A DNA stretch of 64,000 nt from Psychrobium sp051201665. Its GTDB lineage: Bacteria; Pseudomonadota; Gammaproteobacteria; Enterobacterales; Psychrobiaceae. Both the position numbers and the translations under genes were made by a program. The notes beneath the pieces were generated by a model. That model saw nothing but the letters and a program-made list of their open reading frames with translations, was not told where the DNA came from and made no database searches. Each line of letters begins with the position of its first letter. Within the stretch, counting starts at the first letter, position 1. Below, in pieces: positions 36,538-45,711 of the stretch. Where the stretch lies: the NCBI RefSeq assembly GCF_051201665.1, contig NZ_CP179210.1:372001-436000 (forward strand). The letters run 5' to 3'.

Positions 36538-37827
36538 TTAACTCGTTGCTAATTTCGCAAAACAAATATCTGCAGCAGCTAATGTTGCTTCGATTTCTTT
36601 ATCGCCGTGAGCGGTTGATAAGAAACCTGCTTCATATGCAGACGGTGCAAGATAAACACCTTCGTCTAGCATTAAATGGAAGAAGGTATTAAAACGAGCA
36701 ATATCGCACTTGGTAACTTGTTCAAAACATGAAACAGTTTCTTGCTCAGTGAAGAAAATACCAAACATGGCGCCAACGTAGTTAACAGCCAATGGGATAT
36801 TGTGTTTGTCAGCTAATGCTTTAAAACCAAGCGCGATGCGCTCTGTTTTTTCAGTAAGGCTCGCATGCAAACCGTCTTCTTCAAGTAGCTCTAGCGTTTT
36901 TAGACCAGCGGCCATTGCGATAGGGTTACCTGATAACGTACCTGCTTGATAAACAGGCCCAGTTGGTGCGATATACTGCATGACTTCTTTTTTGCCGCCA
37001 AAAGCGCCTACAGGCATGCCGCCGCCAATCACTTTGCCTAGTGTAGTAAGATCAGGGGTTACTTCGTAATAAGCTTGTGCGCCGCCTAGTGCAACACGAA
37101 ATCCAGTCATTACTTCATCGATAATCAGTAATGCACCTGACTCATCACACACAGCACGAAGCTTTTGTAGGAAGTTGTCTTGCGGTGGAATACAGTTCAT
37201 GTTGCCTGCAACAGGTTCAACGATGATACATGCGATATCACTGCCATGTTCACTAAACAATGCGTTTACCGATTCAATATTGTTAAACTGCGCCGTTAGC
37301 GTGTGTTTTGCAAAATCAGCAGGGATACCTGGTGAGCTTGGCTGTCCTAACGTTAATGCACCTGAACCTGCTTTAACTAATAACGAGTCAGCGTGGCCAT
37401 GGTAACAACCTTCAAACTTTAAAATTTTATCGCGGTTAGTAAAGCCACGAGCTAAGCGAATCGCGCTCATTGTTGCTTCGGTACCCGAGCTAACCATACG
37501 TACTTGTTCCATAGATGGAACCAATTTACGTACTTTTTCAGCCATCGTTATTTCAAGTTCAGTGGGAGCTCCGAAACTTAATCCAAATGCAGCTTGATCG
37601 ATAACCGCTTGACGAACTTCCGGACGATTATGACCTAAGATCATTGGTCCCCATGAACCAACATAGTCAATATAGTTTTTTCCGTCGGCATCAGTGACTA
37701 ATGCACCCTGTGCTTTTTCGATAAATAGTGGGCTGCCACCAACACCTTTAAATGCACGCACTGGCGAGTTTACGCCACCGGGAATTGTATCTTGTGCTTG
37801 CTCAAATAATTGCTCTGAACGACTCAT
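36538..37827 (-). CDS. hemL: Glutamate-1-semialdehyde 2,1-aminomutase
   Basis: A 429-residue PLP enzyme of the C5 haem pathway, making 5-aminolevulinate. PGGVNSPVRAF at the start, FEGCYHGHADSLL near 140, LIIDEVMTGFR near 235 and the PLP lysine in TTLGKVIGGGMPVGAFGG near 265 are all present, at full length. It follows pyrB by 28 bases on the same strand and may be co-transcribed with it. The hemL-clc-erpA neighbourhood parallels E. coli. Confidence 0.97.
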   Translation of the reverse strand: MSRSEQLFEQAQDTIPGGVNSPVRAFKGVGGSPLFIEKAQGALVTDADGKNYIDYVGSWGPMILGHNRPEVRQAVIDQAAFGLSFGAPTELEITMAEKVRKLVPSMEQVRMVSSGTEATMSAIRLARGFTNRDKILKFEGCYHGHADSLLVKAGSGALTLGQPSSPGIPADFAKHTLTAQFNNIESVNALFSEHGSDIACIIVEPVAGNMNCIPPQDNFLQKLRAVCDESGALLIIDEVMTGFRVALGGAQAYYEVTPDLTTLGKVIGGGMPVGAFGGKKEVMQYIAPTGPVYQAGTLSGNPIAMAAGLKTLELLEEDGLHASLTEKTERIALGFKALADKHNIPLAVNYVGAMFGIFFTEQETVSCFEQVTKCDIARFNTFFHLMLDEGVYLAPSAYEAGFLSTAHGDKEIEATLAAADICFAKLATS

Positions 37828-37855
37828 TGCGATTCCTTAATATTAGGTTATTGGG

Positions 37856-38863
37856 TTATTTACGACTAAACCAGTGAACATCTGATTCATGTTTACTTAA
37901 CTGGTCGCTCACACCTAGTGTGAGGGCAAATAACGCCATACGTATTAACACGCCATTTTCCACTTGGCGGAAAATAGCTAAATTTGGATTTAAATTGAGA
38001 TCGGTATCTAATTCATTGGCATCACTGCGACTATCGCGCGGCAGCGGATGCATAATAACCGTATTCGATTTACAGTGTTTGGTGTAAATCTGCTGATTAA
38101 GTCTAAATTGACCGCGGTATAAATCAGCTTCTTCTTGGCTCGTAAAACGCTCTTCTTGAATACGTGTAAGGTATAAAATATCAGCGTCAACGTTACCTTC
38201 AATGCTGTCGGTAATTATTACTTTATGGCCTGCATTTTCTAATACAGAAACGATTTCATCCGGCATGGCTAACGCTGATGGAGAAATTAAGCTAAAGGTA
38301 ATATTTTTATATTGGCTTAATAGTTTTGATAACGAATGAACCGTGCGGCCATGCTTTAAATCACCCACCATCGCAATATGCATATTATCAATGGATTGCA
38401 GGCTGCTCGTAAGCTCTTTTTCAATCGTATATAAATCAAGAAGAGCCTGTGTTGGGTGTTCATTAGCACCGTCACCACCGTTAATAACAGGGACCATAGA
38501 GCCTTGTGAAAATTCTTTTACAGAACCTGATTGTGGATGACGCATTGCAATAACATCGGCATAACTACTTAATACTCGCGCTGTGTCGTAAAGAGACTCG
38601 CCTTTAGCAAGTGCAGAGCTGCTCATGCCTGTCGTTTCACGAACAAACCCGCCCAATAGATTAAAAGCGCTACCAAAACTAACACGCGTTCGGGTACTGG
38701 CTTCAAAGAACATATTGCCTAGAATGGCGCCATCCAAAACGTGAGTACGTTTTTTACGTTGCGCATACGGTTGCATCAAACTGGCTGTTTCAAATATTTT
38801 TGCAATAGCATCGCGGTCTAGTTGATTAACGGACAGGATGTGATTTCCGGTAAAATCGGTCAT
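37856..38863 (-). CDS. pyrB: Aspartate carbamoyltransferase catalytic chain
   Basis: 335 residues from the ATG at 38863, preceded by GAGG at good spacing. Longer frames add a cysteine-rich leader not seen in the family. It forms carbamoyl aspartate in pyrimidine synthesis. FFEASTRTRVSF binds carbamoyl phosphate, and HPTQALLDLY, GDLKHGRTVHSL and MHPLPR are present. It is about 25 residues longer than E. coli PyrB at the C-terminus. No pyrI regulatory gene is adjacent, so allosteric control by the E. coli-type regulatory chain is not indicated here. Confidence 0.95.
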   Translation of the reverse strand: MTDFTGNHILSVNQLDRDAIAKIFETASLMQPYAQRKKRTHVLDGAILGNMFFEASTRTRVSFGSAFNLLGGFVRETTGMSSSALAKGESLYDTARVLSSYADVIAMRHPQSGSVKEFSQGSMVPVINGGDGANEHPTQALLDLYTIEKELTSSLQSIDNMHIAMVGDLKHGRTVHSLSKLLSQYKNITFSLISPSALAMPDEIVSVLENAGHKVIITDSIEGNVDADILYLTRIQEERFTSQEEADLYRGQFRLNQQIYTKHCKSNTVIMHPLPRDSRSDANELDTDLNLNPNLAIFRQVENGVLIRMALFALTLGVSDQLSKHESDVHWFSRK

Positions 38864-38992
38864 GTTTGAAACCTCATGGCAGCAGAGAGAAATAGACGAG
38901 CGACGACAGTGCTCACGTTGGGCGCAAAATATACCAGAAATAGCGCTTGATACCAATGAGAAATACTCGTCATTAATGTGTTACATCAAAGG

Positions 38993-40624
38993 TTATTCGT
39001 ATTCTCGATGTAGATGTTTGCTCAGAGAACGCCACGTAACGAAACCAATGAGTTCATTGCTCCCTTGGGTCACAATCAGTACATAACCGTTGCGTATTGG
39101 CGCTAACACTTCATAGACGTCAGCAAGTGTTGCATTGTCGTAGAGTGTTGGTAAGGGCTCAATAGCATGAGGGGAAAAGTATTGAGCTGTATTTGGAGCT
39201 GGTTGGACAAAAATAGGCTTAGAAATCTCATTGGACTGATCGGCATTAAAGCGTTGTACACAATGATATTTTCGGCGTAACAAGCTCAGAACGCCAGTGT
39301 CTTGTAGTGAGCTAAGAACAGGCGCTGTTTTATACGGTAATTTTTGCAGCTCTAGTTGTTCAATAAACAATGAACGCGTACCAAATAATTGCTGCGCAAC
39401 AATGATTGCAGGCACCACGACTAATAAGCTTGGAAAGATAATAGTGGCCTGTTGTGATATTTCTAAAATAGCCACCAGTGCGGCTAGCGGCGCATTTAAA
39501 CTCGACGCCATTAAGGCAACCATACAAATCATAATTGCCATAGTCGCGTAGGGCGATATACCCGGTAAATAAGGCATTAAACTCCACACAATAACAGAAC
39601 CTAATAGCGCGCCTAGCGCATATAAAACACCGATAACACCGCCAGGAATACCTAACCCTAAGGCACAAACTGTTGCTAAGAATTTCCCTATGAGTACTAA
39701 CACGATAAAGCTGAGTTCTGGCTGCTCACTAAACGCAATGTTTAATGCGCCAGCTTCTGTACCAACGACGTGAGGAATAAACCACGCGATAATGCCAACG
39801 ATACATCCTGCTAGCGGTAAACGAATCTCCATTTTCATGCGAGATGACATTTTCATTATGCCGAGCAGCGATCGGTTAAATAGCGTTGCTGCAACCCCCA
39901 CAACAATACCAAGCACAATAAATGGTCCGATAGAGTCGAGTTTCAACGTGGTAATCGCAATATGAGCATAGTCGTGATTATCCCCAAAAAATTGCTGACT
40001 CACAGTGCTACCAATTAAAGAAGCTACCATTAGCGGTAAAAACGAGTGCACGCGATACTGTTGTAATACCACTTCTAAAACGAATACAACGGCGGCAAGT
40101 GGCGCATTAAAGGTCGCTGAAATACCAGCGGCAATACCACAAGAGGTTAAGATCCGAGTTGCATTGTGAGGAATATTAAGAACTTGAGACAAATAACTAG
40201 CACTACCAGCGCCAACATGCACTGCAGGGCCTTCTTTGCCGACAGAAAAACCACTGGCCAATGCCGCAATTGCACTGAAAAATTGGTTAATCGTATTACC
40301 AATAGGAATGAATCCATAAAACTTACGCTGGCGATGTAAAACAAAAGGAATGCCCATTCGGTGATATTTTTGATGAAAAATAAAGGCAAGTAATACGATA
40401 AACAACGCACCAATTAATGGCGCTAGCATACGTGTTAGTTGGCCCTCTTTTCCAAATGAATCGTGGTGACCTAAATTAAAATAAAGTTGAATTGCTTCAA
40501 TAGATTGACGCATTGCAACGATCGCAAACGCAGCAATTAAGCCGACAATAGCGCCAAGTACAACTAATTGCCAAGACGGCGTTGCATTAGATAAAGGAAG
40601 TTTTATGGCGTGTCGTTGTTTCAT
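38993..40624 (-). CDS. ClC-family chloride channel/transporter with C-terminal CBS segment
   Basis: A 543-residue membrane protein from the ATG at 40624. Longer frames run into the divergent gene's promoter region. The gating glutamate is E131 in GKEGPAVHVGAG. The internal glutamate of Cl-/H+ exchangers (second E in the E. coli FIIEEM motif) aligns with V185 in VFVLEVVLQQY, as in eukaryotic ClC channels. The selectivity GSGIP motif is changed to RMGIP. A single CBS-like region closes the protein (about 480-540). It lies between pyrB/hemL and erpA, where E. coli has clcA. Function as a passive channel is inferred. Confidence 0.88.
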   Translation of the reverse strand: MKQRHAIKLPLSNATPSWQLVVLGAIVGLIAAFAIVAMRQSIEAIQLYFNLGHHDSFGKEGQLTRMLAPLIGALFIVLLAFIFHQKYHRMGIPFVLHRQRKFYGFIPIGNTINQFFSAIAALASGFSVGKEGPAVHVGAGSASYLSQVLNIPHNATRILTSCGIAAGISATFNAPLAAVVFVLEVVLQQYRVHSFLPLMVASLIGSTVSQQFFGDNHDYAHIAITTLKLDSIGPFIVLGIVVGVAATLFNRSLLGIMKMSSRMKMEIRLPLAGCIVGIIAWFIPHVVGTEAGALNIAFSEQPELSFIVLVLIGKFLATVCALGLGIPGGVIGVLYALGALLGSVIVWSLMPYLPGISPYATMAIMICMVALMASSLNAPLAALVAILEISQQATIIFPSLLVVVPAIIVAQQLFGTRSLFIEQLELQKLPYKTAPVLSSLQDTGVLSLLRRKYHCVQRFNADQSNEISKPIFVQPAPNTAQYFSPHAIEPLPTLYDNATLADVYEVLAPIRNGYVLIVTQGSNELIGFVTWRSLSKHLHREYE

Positions 40625-40740
40625 CAAAATCGATAGTTGGCCTAGCTGATTGAACAATGGTATTTTATTGCATCGTGCAGTCAGGGTATACAGGTCTAAC
40701 ACGAATAAAATCTGACCTATTGAAACAGATAAAGGTTCTA

Positions 40741-41451
40741 ATGTTAAGTTTTAAAACAATAAATAAGGCGCGTTTTAGTGTCACAACGCTGCTTTTTGCG
40801 GCATTGATAGGGGCTATTAGCATTGCGATAGTTTGGAAGCAACAGCCACCGCCACCGCCAGATCCCAAGCTTGCTGAACTATCTCTGCGCGTAAAATCAA
40901 TGGAAACTTCATTGGCACAAGCGAATATGGCGCTGGATATTGAACAAAAAACCATCAGTGAAATGAATTCAACACTCTTGTCATTACAGGCTGAATCTCT
41001 AGAGCAACAACTGGCATTACGTTTCTATCAAAAAGTGATGGCACCCGAATATACCGCTAATGGCGTTCACATCGAAAAAGTGATTTTGACACAGGGGATA
41101 AGCGATCGTCACATAAGGTTTGAAGTACTCATCGCACAACTCGAAAAGCGCAAACGATACATCAAGGGAAATCTAGCGCTTGAAGTATTTGGAAGCTTTG
41201 ATGGCAAGCCACAAGTATTAAACATTTCTGAAATGGTAAAGTCTGCAAAAGATTTAAAAGTCAGTTTTCGGTTTTTTCAGCATGTAAAAAGTGACTTTGA
41301 ACTGCCAGAAGGATTTATGCCGGAACGTCTAAAGGTGATCATTAAAATGCCACGTCAACGGGGGCAAAAAGCCGCTAACGTGACGCAGGAATACCCGTGG
41401 AACGAGTTGATTAAACTGCCAATGCAGCCTATTTTACCCGGTGCAAGTTAA
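40741..41451 (+). CDS. Single-pass membrane protein, DUF6776-like
   Basis: 236 residues from the ATG at 40741 (AAAGG 5 bases before). A transmembrane helix at about 15-32 is followed by a proline run PPPPPDP, a coiled-coil (about 45-95) and a beta-rich C-terminal domain. It looks like the DUF6776 proteins placed next to erpA in related genera, known to me only as an uncharacterised family. It is divergent from the ClC gene with about 115 bases between. Confidence 0.65.
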   Translation: MLSFKTINKARFSVTTLLFAALIGAISIAIVWKQQPPPPPDPKLAELSLRVKSMETSLAQANMALDIEQKTISEMNSTLLSLQAESLEQQLALRFYQKVMAPEYTANGVHIEKVILTQGISDRHIRFEVLIAQLEKRKRYIKGNLALEVFGSFDGKPQVLNISEMVKSAKDLKVSFRFFQHVKSDFELPEGFMPERLKVIIKMPRQRGQKAANVTQEYPWNELIKLPMQPILPGAS

Positions 41452-41535
41452 GTCATAATGAAGCCAACACGGGTGAGCAATCATTTGGTCAAATTGGTCT
41501 CAGTGTGAATTGCTTCATTGTTTAGCAATTAATCG

Positions 41536-41564
41536 TTGCACCAAAGCGGTCACTATTAGATAAT
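41536..41564 (+). promoter_or_regulatory. Promoter of erpA
   Basis: TTGCAC, 17 bases, GATAAT. Its -10 box is overlapped by the IscR-type operator that follows. Confidence 0.6.
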
Positions 41565-41584
41565 TGACCAAATTAGTCGGGTAT
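41560..41584 (+). promoter_or_regulatory. IscR type I operator at erpA
   Basis: The 25 bases match the E. coli IscR type I consensus at 23 positions, with the paired TTGAC(C) and AGTCGGGTAT half-sites intact. The site covers the -10 box and the transcription start area, so binding of [2Fe-2S] IscR should repress erpA when clusters are abundant. No iscR gene is in the window. Confidence 0.7.
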
Positions 41585-41614
41585 TACTCGATGGCAAATA
41601 TTGAGAGGGTTAAT

Positions 41615-41968
41615 ATGTCGGTAGAAGTTGTTGAAGCAGGAATTCCATTAGAGTTCACACCTGCAGCTGCTAAACGTGTGAAATACTTACTGGAAGATGA
41701 AGAGAATCAAGAGCTTAAGCTTCGTGTTTATATCACTGGTGGTGGTTGTTCTGGTTTTCAATATGGCTTTACATTCGATGATAAAATGAATGATGGCGAC
41801 ATGACACTTGAGAAAGATGGCGCACGTATGGTCGTTGACCCAATGAGTTTGCAATATCTAGTAGGTGGTAGAGTTGATTTTACCGAAGGATTAGAAGGAT
41901 CACGTTTTCTAGTTGATAACCCTAACGCAACTGCAACTTGTGGCTGTGGTTCAAGCTTTAATATTTAA
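41615..41968 (+). CDS. erpA: Iron-sulfur cluster insertion protein ErpA
   Basis: 117 residues from the ATG at 41615 (GAGAGGGT upstream). A longer frame from 41564 would run through the operator. It is an A-type Fe-S carrier. The three cluster-binding cysteines sit in GGGCSGFQYGF and the terminal CGCGSSF. It delivers clusters to enzymes of isoprenoid synthesis (IspG/IspH) and respiration. Its natural terminator is split by the IS element just downstream. Confidence 0.97.
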   Translation: MSVEVVEAGIPLEFTPAAAKRVKYLLEDEENQELKLRVYITGGGCSGFQYGFTFDDKMNDGDMTLEKDGARMVVDPMSLQYLVGGRVDFTEGLEGSRFLVDNPNATATCGCGSSFNI

Positions 41969-41989
41969 GTTAGATTGTTATCTATGAAA

Positions 41990-42008
41990 AAGGCCGCCTC
42001 TGTTTAGA
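41990..42008 (+). terminator. erpA terminator, left half, split by the IS
   Basis: AAGGCCGCCTCTGTTTAGA is the 5' arm and loop of a stem whose 3' arm (GAGGCGGCTTTTG) now lies 1.2 kb away at 43204-43217. The 13 bases GCCTCTGTTTAGA (41996-42008) are the target duplication. Confidence 0.8.
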
Positions 42009-42095
42009 ACCAATGCCGATCGTTTAAGAGAACTTGAACGATCTTGTAGATAGATCATAATCCCCAGTCTTTGTTAAGATTTGGGGATTTTTTAT

Positions 42096-43180
42096 ATGTT
42101 CACTCAAGAGTTAGCGTCAGTTTTTGAGTCGTTTGAAAGCACTGATTCATACGATAATGTGCTAAGTCCTATTGATACTCAATGGATTGAAGAAGCGTTG
42201 TTAGCCACCGATAAAGCGAGTATTATACCAATTGCATTAAATATTTGCCCACTTGTACTTGTTAAAATTAACTAAAATGGCGTTGCTCTCAATCCTAATA
42301 GCCAGCTATTAGTCAATCGAGCGCCTTGTTTTAGCTGATTTTCTCTACGCACAACAAGATCACTTACTTAATGCAATTGGTATTACTAGGTGCTGCCTTT
42401 GATAGGTGTGATGTTGGTGAAATTACATTAGCAAAACGGCTGCTAACCGACATACCAGACGATTCACTTACATTATTCGATCGGTGTTATTTTTCAGCTG
42501 ACCTATTATTGTATTGGCAACAATTTGGTGTGAACTCCCATTGGTTAACCCCTGTAAAACAAGGCATGCGATACGAGGTCATCGAACGTTTTTCAGAGAA
42601 TGATTTATTAATCGAAATGCCTGTTTCACCACAAGCTCGCGCGAATAATCCTAACCTACCAGATGTTTGGCAGGCGCGTATGATTTGCTATCAACATCCT
42701 AAAGGAGACATTAAAGGTTTTATCACCTCATTGACAGATCCAGAAGCATCACCAATGGAAACGTTATTATCAATTTATTGGGAACGATGGGAAATAGAGC
42801 AAGGTTTTGGAGAATTAAAATCGAGCCAATTAAATAATGAAATAACCTTGAGAAGCCGTTTTCCACAAGGGGTTAGACAAGAACTTTGGGGCGTGTTGTT
42901 AGGCTATAACCTTATTCGACTGGAAATGGCGGCCATCGCTAAAGAAGCCGATGTTTCTCCGACAAGGATAAGTTTCACCGCCGCAATTTGCATCATTGAT
43001 ACTCAAGTCAGAGCGCTGGCGTTATCATCGAACGGGACGATACCAAAGAAATTACAACTGATGAGGAAAGATGCGAAACATTTTATCCTGCCCGACAAGA
43101 GAAAGCACCGAACGTTTTCACGTTCAGTGCTTTACATTCCATCTCGGTATCCGTTGAGATACAAGCCTAAGAAAGCTTAA
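42096..43180 (+). pseudogene. IS4-family transposase, internally deleted and interrupted
   Basis: Codons 42096-42224 encode the family N-terminus (MFTQELASVF to LLATDKASI). After the miniature element, 42383-43180 encodes the C-terminal 265 residues with SLTLFDRCYFSADLL and the perfect YREK signature Y-x2-R-x3-E-x6-K (YWERWEIEQGFGELK). Roughly 170-180 residues between them, including the first catalytic aspartate, are missing. Bringing the two flanks together does not restore one frame, so the deletion is separate from a clean insertion. The transposase cannot be active. Confidence 0.88.
42226..42382 (-). mobile_element. 157-bp miniature inverted-repeat element, copy 3
   Basis: Reverse orientation, flanked by TTA on both sides (42223-42225, 42383-42385), inside the decayed transposase gene at the point where its middle is missing. 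Confidence 0.85.
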
Positions 43181-43193
43181 CCGAATGGCATTA

Positions 43194-43217
43194 GCCTCTG
43201 TTTAGAGGCGGCTTTTG
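43194..43217 (+). terminator. erpA terminator, right copy after the IS
   Basis: GCCTC-TGTTTA-GAGGC then GGCTTTTG. The target duplication recreated a shorter hairpin (5 of the original 8 stem pairs) three bases from the T-run, so some termination may remain at the far side of the IS. The convergent reductase gene ends at 43246. Confidence 0.6.
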
Positions 43218-43245
43218 TTTCTATGGTGCCCTTGATAACGTGGTG

Positions 43246-45711
43246 TTAATCAAAATTGTCTCGTTTAATGTGCTGGTGGCGCACACCTTGAGATAGTAAA
43301 TGCTGACGGATTTGGTCCATCATTGTATGTGGACCACAAAGATAGAAGTCTATCGCAGAAATATCTTGATGCTTTGGCAAGTAGTTATCAAATAAATACG
43401 ATTGAATATAACCGGTGAGACCCTGCCATTGCTCATCGTGAGGCTGCGATAAACTCACTCGCCATTGGAAGTTGTTGTGGCGTTGACTCAAGTTGTCAAA
43501 ATAATCTGGGTTGACAATATCAGTCTCATGGCGCGCTCCATACCATAAAGAAACACGTGGCCTTTGCTGGTTAATTGCCTGTTCTGCCATCGCTTTTAGT
43601 GGCGCTAAGCCAGAGCCTGCACCAATAAGTATAATTTCTCTTTCACGCACTTTATTTAGTGAAAAATCACCAAAAGGCCCATGTATATCAACGGATTGCC
43701 CAGTTGTTAAACTAAACAAGTACCCAGAGCCTACACCTAAGTTATTTTCGTGATGAGTCAGCTTCACTAAAAAACTGATAGTACCATCGCTCGTTGGTTC
43801 ATTAGCCAGTGAGTAGCTTCGTTGTTCAACTTGAGGCACTTTTGCGATAGGTTGTTGCGACAATAAATCTGCCCAGTAGGCGCGGTATTCACTGGGAATG
43901 CTCGATGTATTGATGTGATATTGGCCTGCGGGCACTGTTACGTTGACATACTGGCCTGCGGCGTAACGAAAATCAGTTGAAGTCTTAAGCGTAATTTCCT
44001 TAATAAACGGTGTAACCAAATGCGTTGCAATAACGCGTGCGTTCATCGGTGCCAATGCACCTTTATTATTAAGCGTCACATCAAGATCTGATTCAACTTT
44101 AGTTTGGCAAGATAATCGCAGTCCTGCATTCACTTCACTATCTCTCAAAGTCATTCGCTCTTGCTGTGAGAGGGGATGAGTATAATCGTTAATAGTTAAA
44201 ATACATTGACCACAGGTTCCTTTTCCGCCACAACCTGACGGAACCCGTTGCTCATCGCTGTTAAGTGCATTTAACAATGTTTGATTTGGTGCGGTTTCAA
44301 CAATATTCAAACCGTTAACAGTGATTTTAAAATGTTGATCTTTTTTACGGCGCTTAAACCCAATGGTGAAAAATACTAATAAACCGCCGGCAAGACTACC
44401 AACAACTGCCAAAGTCGCAGCGGTAATTATTAATGGATGATTGAAGTCACTGTGATCTTGATAATCCATAATATGTAGCATCCAGAAAAAATCGCGCAGT
44501 CGCCATGTATCCTCAATCACTTTGAGGATTTTACCGCTATAAGCATCGATATAGAGGGCGCTATGTTGGCGGTTATCGTATTTAACTTGCCATACTTGGT
44601 TTCTAAACTGCCGACTTTCTGGTGTCTTTTGTTGTAATAATTTAATCGATAAAATAGGTAAATTATCATTCACAGCAAGTGCGGCTAACGCACGAATTTG
44701 TGTTTTAGACAGTAATTTATTTTCAAGATTGAGGGTTAAGGGTGCCAGTTGTTTCTGGGCCTTAATGTAGATTAGTGGCTGAGTAGATGTTGCAACAAGA
44801 TTAATTCTGCTTGCTGATGGGTAAGCTTGTTTGACGGCATTAAAATCGGCAAGTTGCGGTGAGAAATCAGCTGTCGACATACGATTAGCCGTCATGTTCG
44901 CGTTAGTTTTATCACTACTTAAGAGATTAAAAGCAAGACCACTCACCGCCCACAATAACATTTGAATGCCGACGACTAGCACCAACCAACGATGAGTATT
45001 GACAACCCACCCTAATTTTCCGACGGGCGCTGGCAACCATAGCGCGTAAAAGATTAACCAGATACCGCTAGTTATTAATAAAATAGCGACAATAGACGCA
45101 ATTAATAGCAATGTATTATGGCTGTCTTCACCGTCTTGGTAATCCATAATATGCAGTGTCCACAGAAAATCGAACATACGCCATAAATCGCTACGTTTTC
45201 TTAGTAATTCTGCTGTATTAGGAGAAAAATAGAAACTTGGATTAAAAGAGGCGTCGAAATCAACTCGCCAAACTTGGCGGTTTTGTCCGCCGAGTTCATC
45301 GGGATATTTACTTAATTTGTTGATGGATTTAATGGTACCAGTTCCGCTAAAAATCTCTTGCGCACGTTTTTCAATATAGGATTTATCAACGTTAATAGCC
45401 TGTCCATTTTCGGCGCTAATTAACCAGCGATTGTTGATCACGTAAACATTTTTACTAAGCTGGCTCGTTAGTAATACTCGTTTCGCACGCTGATATTTTT
45501 TGGGTACAGGGGTTACCGAAGTATCTGCGAGCGGAGCTGGAGTATTTACAAAATGATCGCCATGAATTTTTTCAATATCAATGCACACCATGTAGAGGCC
45601 GCTGACCATCCAAATTATCATCTGAACAACAACAACAACGCCTAACCATTTGTGCCAGTGTCTAATTCTTTGATGCCATGAAGCAGGGGGAATTGTACGT
45701 TCAACGGTCAC
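43246..45711 (-). CDS. Tandem PepSY membrane protein fused to 2Fe-2S/FAD/NAD(P)H reductase
   Basis: 821 residues. Two similar PepSY-TM modules occupy about 1-230 and 230-460, each ending in the same LHIMDYQD signature just before a membrane helix. A plant-type ferredoxin domain follows, with C-x5-C-x2-C (CGGKGTCGQC, near 491) and a fourth cysteine in RLSCQTK. The FAD motif QRSYSLANEP is near 632, NAD-binding LIGAGSGLAPLKAMAEQA near 695, and the C-terminus is FYLCGPHTMMD. The reductase half resembles NqrF. Electrons could pass from NAD(P)H to the membrane modules, perhaps for ferric reduction, but the acceptor is unknown. A miniature element lies 140 bases upstream. Confidence 0.85.
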   Translation of the reverse strand: MTVERTIPPASWHQRIRHWHKWLGVVVVVQMIIWMVSGLYMVCIDIEKIHGDHFVNTPAPLADTSVTPVPKKYQRAKRVLLTSQLSKNVYVINNRWLISAENGQAINVDKSYIEKRAQEIFSGTGTIKSINKLSKYPDELGGQNRQVWRVDFDASFNPSFYFSPNTAELLRKRSDLWRMFDFLWTLHIMDYQDGEDSHNTLLLIASIVAILLITSGIWLIFYALWLPAPVGKLGWVVNTHRWLVLVVGIQMLLWAVSGLAFNLLSSDKTNANMTANRMSTADFSPQLADFNAVKQAYPSASRINLVATSTQPLIYIKAQKQLAPLTLNLENKLLSKTQIRALAALAVNDNLPILSIKLLQQKTPESRQFRNQVWQVKYDNRQHSALYIDAYSGKILKVIEDTWRLRDFFWMLHIMDYQDHSDFNHPLIITAATLAVVGSLAGGLLVFFTIGFKRRKKDQHFKITVNGLNIVETAPNQTLLNALNSDEQRVPSGCGGKGTCGQCILTINDYTHPLSQQERMTLRDSEVNAGLRLSCQTKVESDLDVTLNNKGALAPMNARVIATHLVTPFIKEITLKTSTDFRYAAGQYVNVTVPAGQYHINTSSIPSEYRAYWADLLSQQPIAKVPQVEQRSYSLANEPTSDGTISFLVKLTHHENNLGVGSGYLFSLTTGQSVDIHGPFGDFSLNKVREREIILIGAGSGLAPLKAMAEQAINQQRPRVSLWYGARHETDIVNPDYFDNLSQRHNNFQWRVSLSQPHDEQWQGLTGYIQSYLFDNYLPKHQDISAIDFYLCGPHTMMDQIRQHLLSQGVRHQHIKRDNFD

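Larger units (their letters stand above)
42009..43193 (+). mobile_element. Decayed IS4-family insertion sequence
   Basis: Left end AATGCCGATCGTTTAAG (from 42012) and right end in inverse AATGCCATTCGGTTAAG match at 14 of 17 positions, resembling IS4 ends. The flanks carry a 13-base duplication (41996-42008 and 43194-43206), within the 10-13 range of the family. The inner transposase is missing its middle third and holds a 157-bp miniature element. At about 1.2 kb the element is shorter than the 1.4-1.6 kb of intact relatives. Confidence 0.85.
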
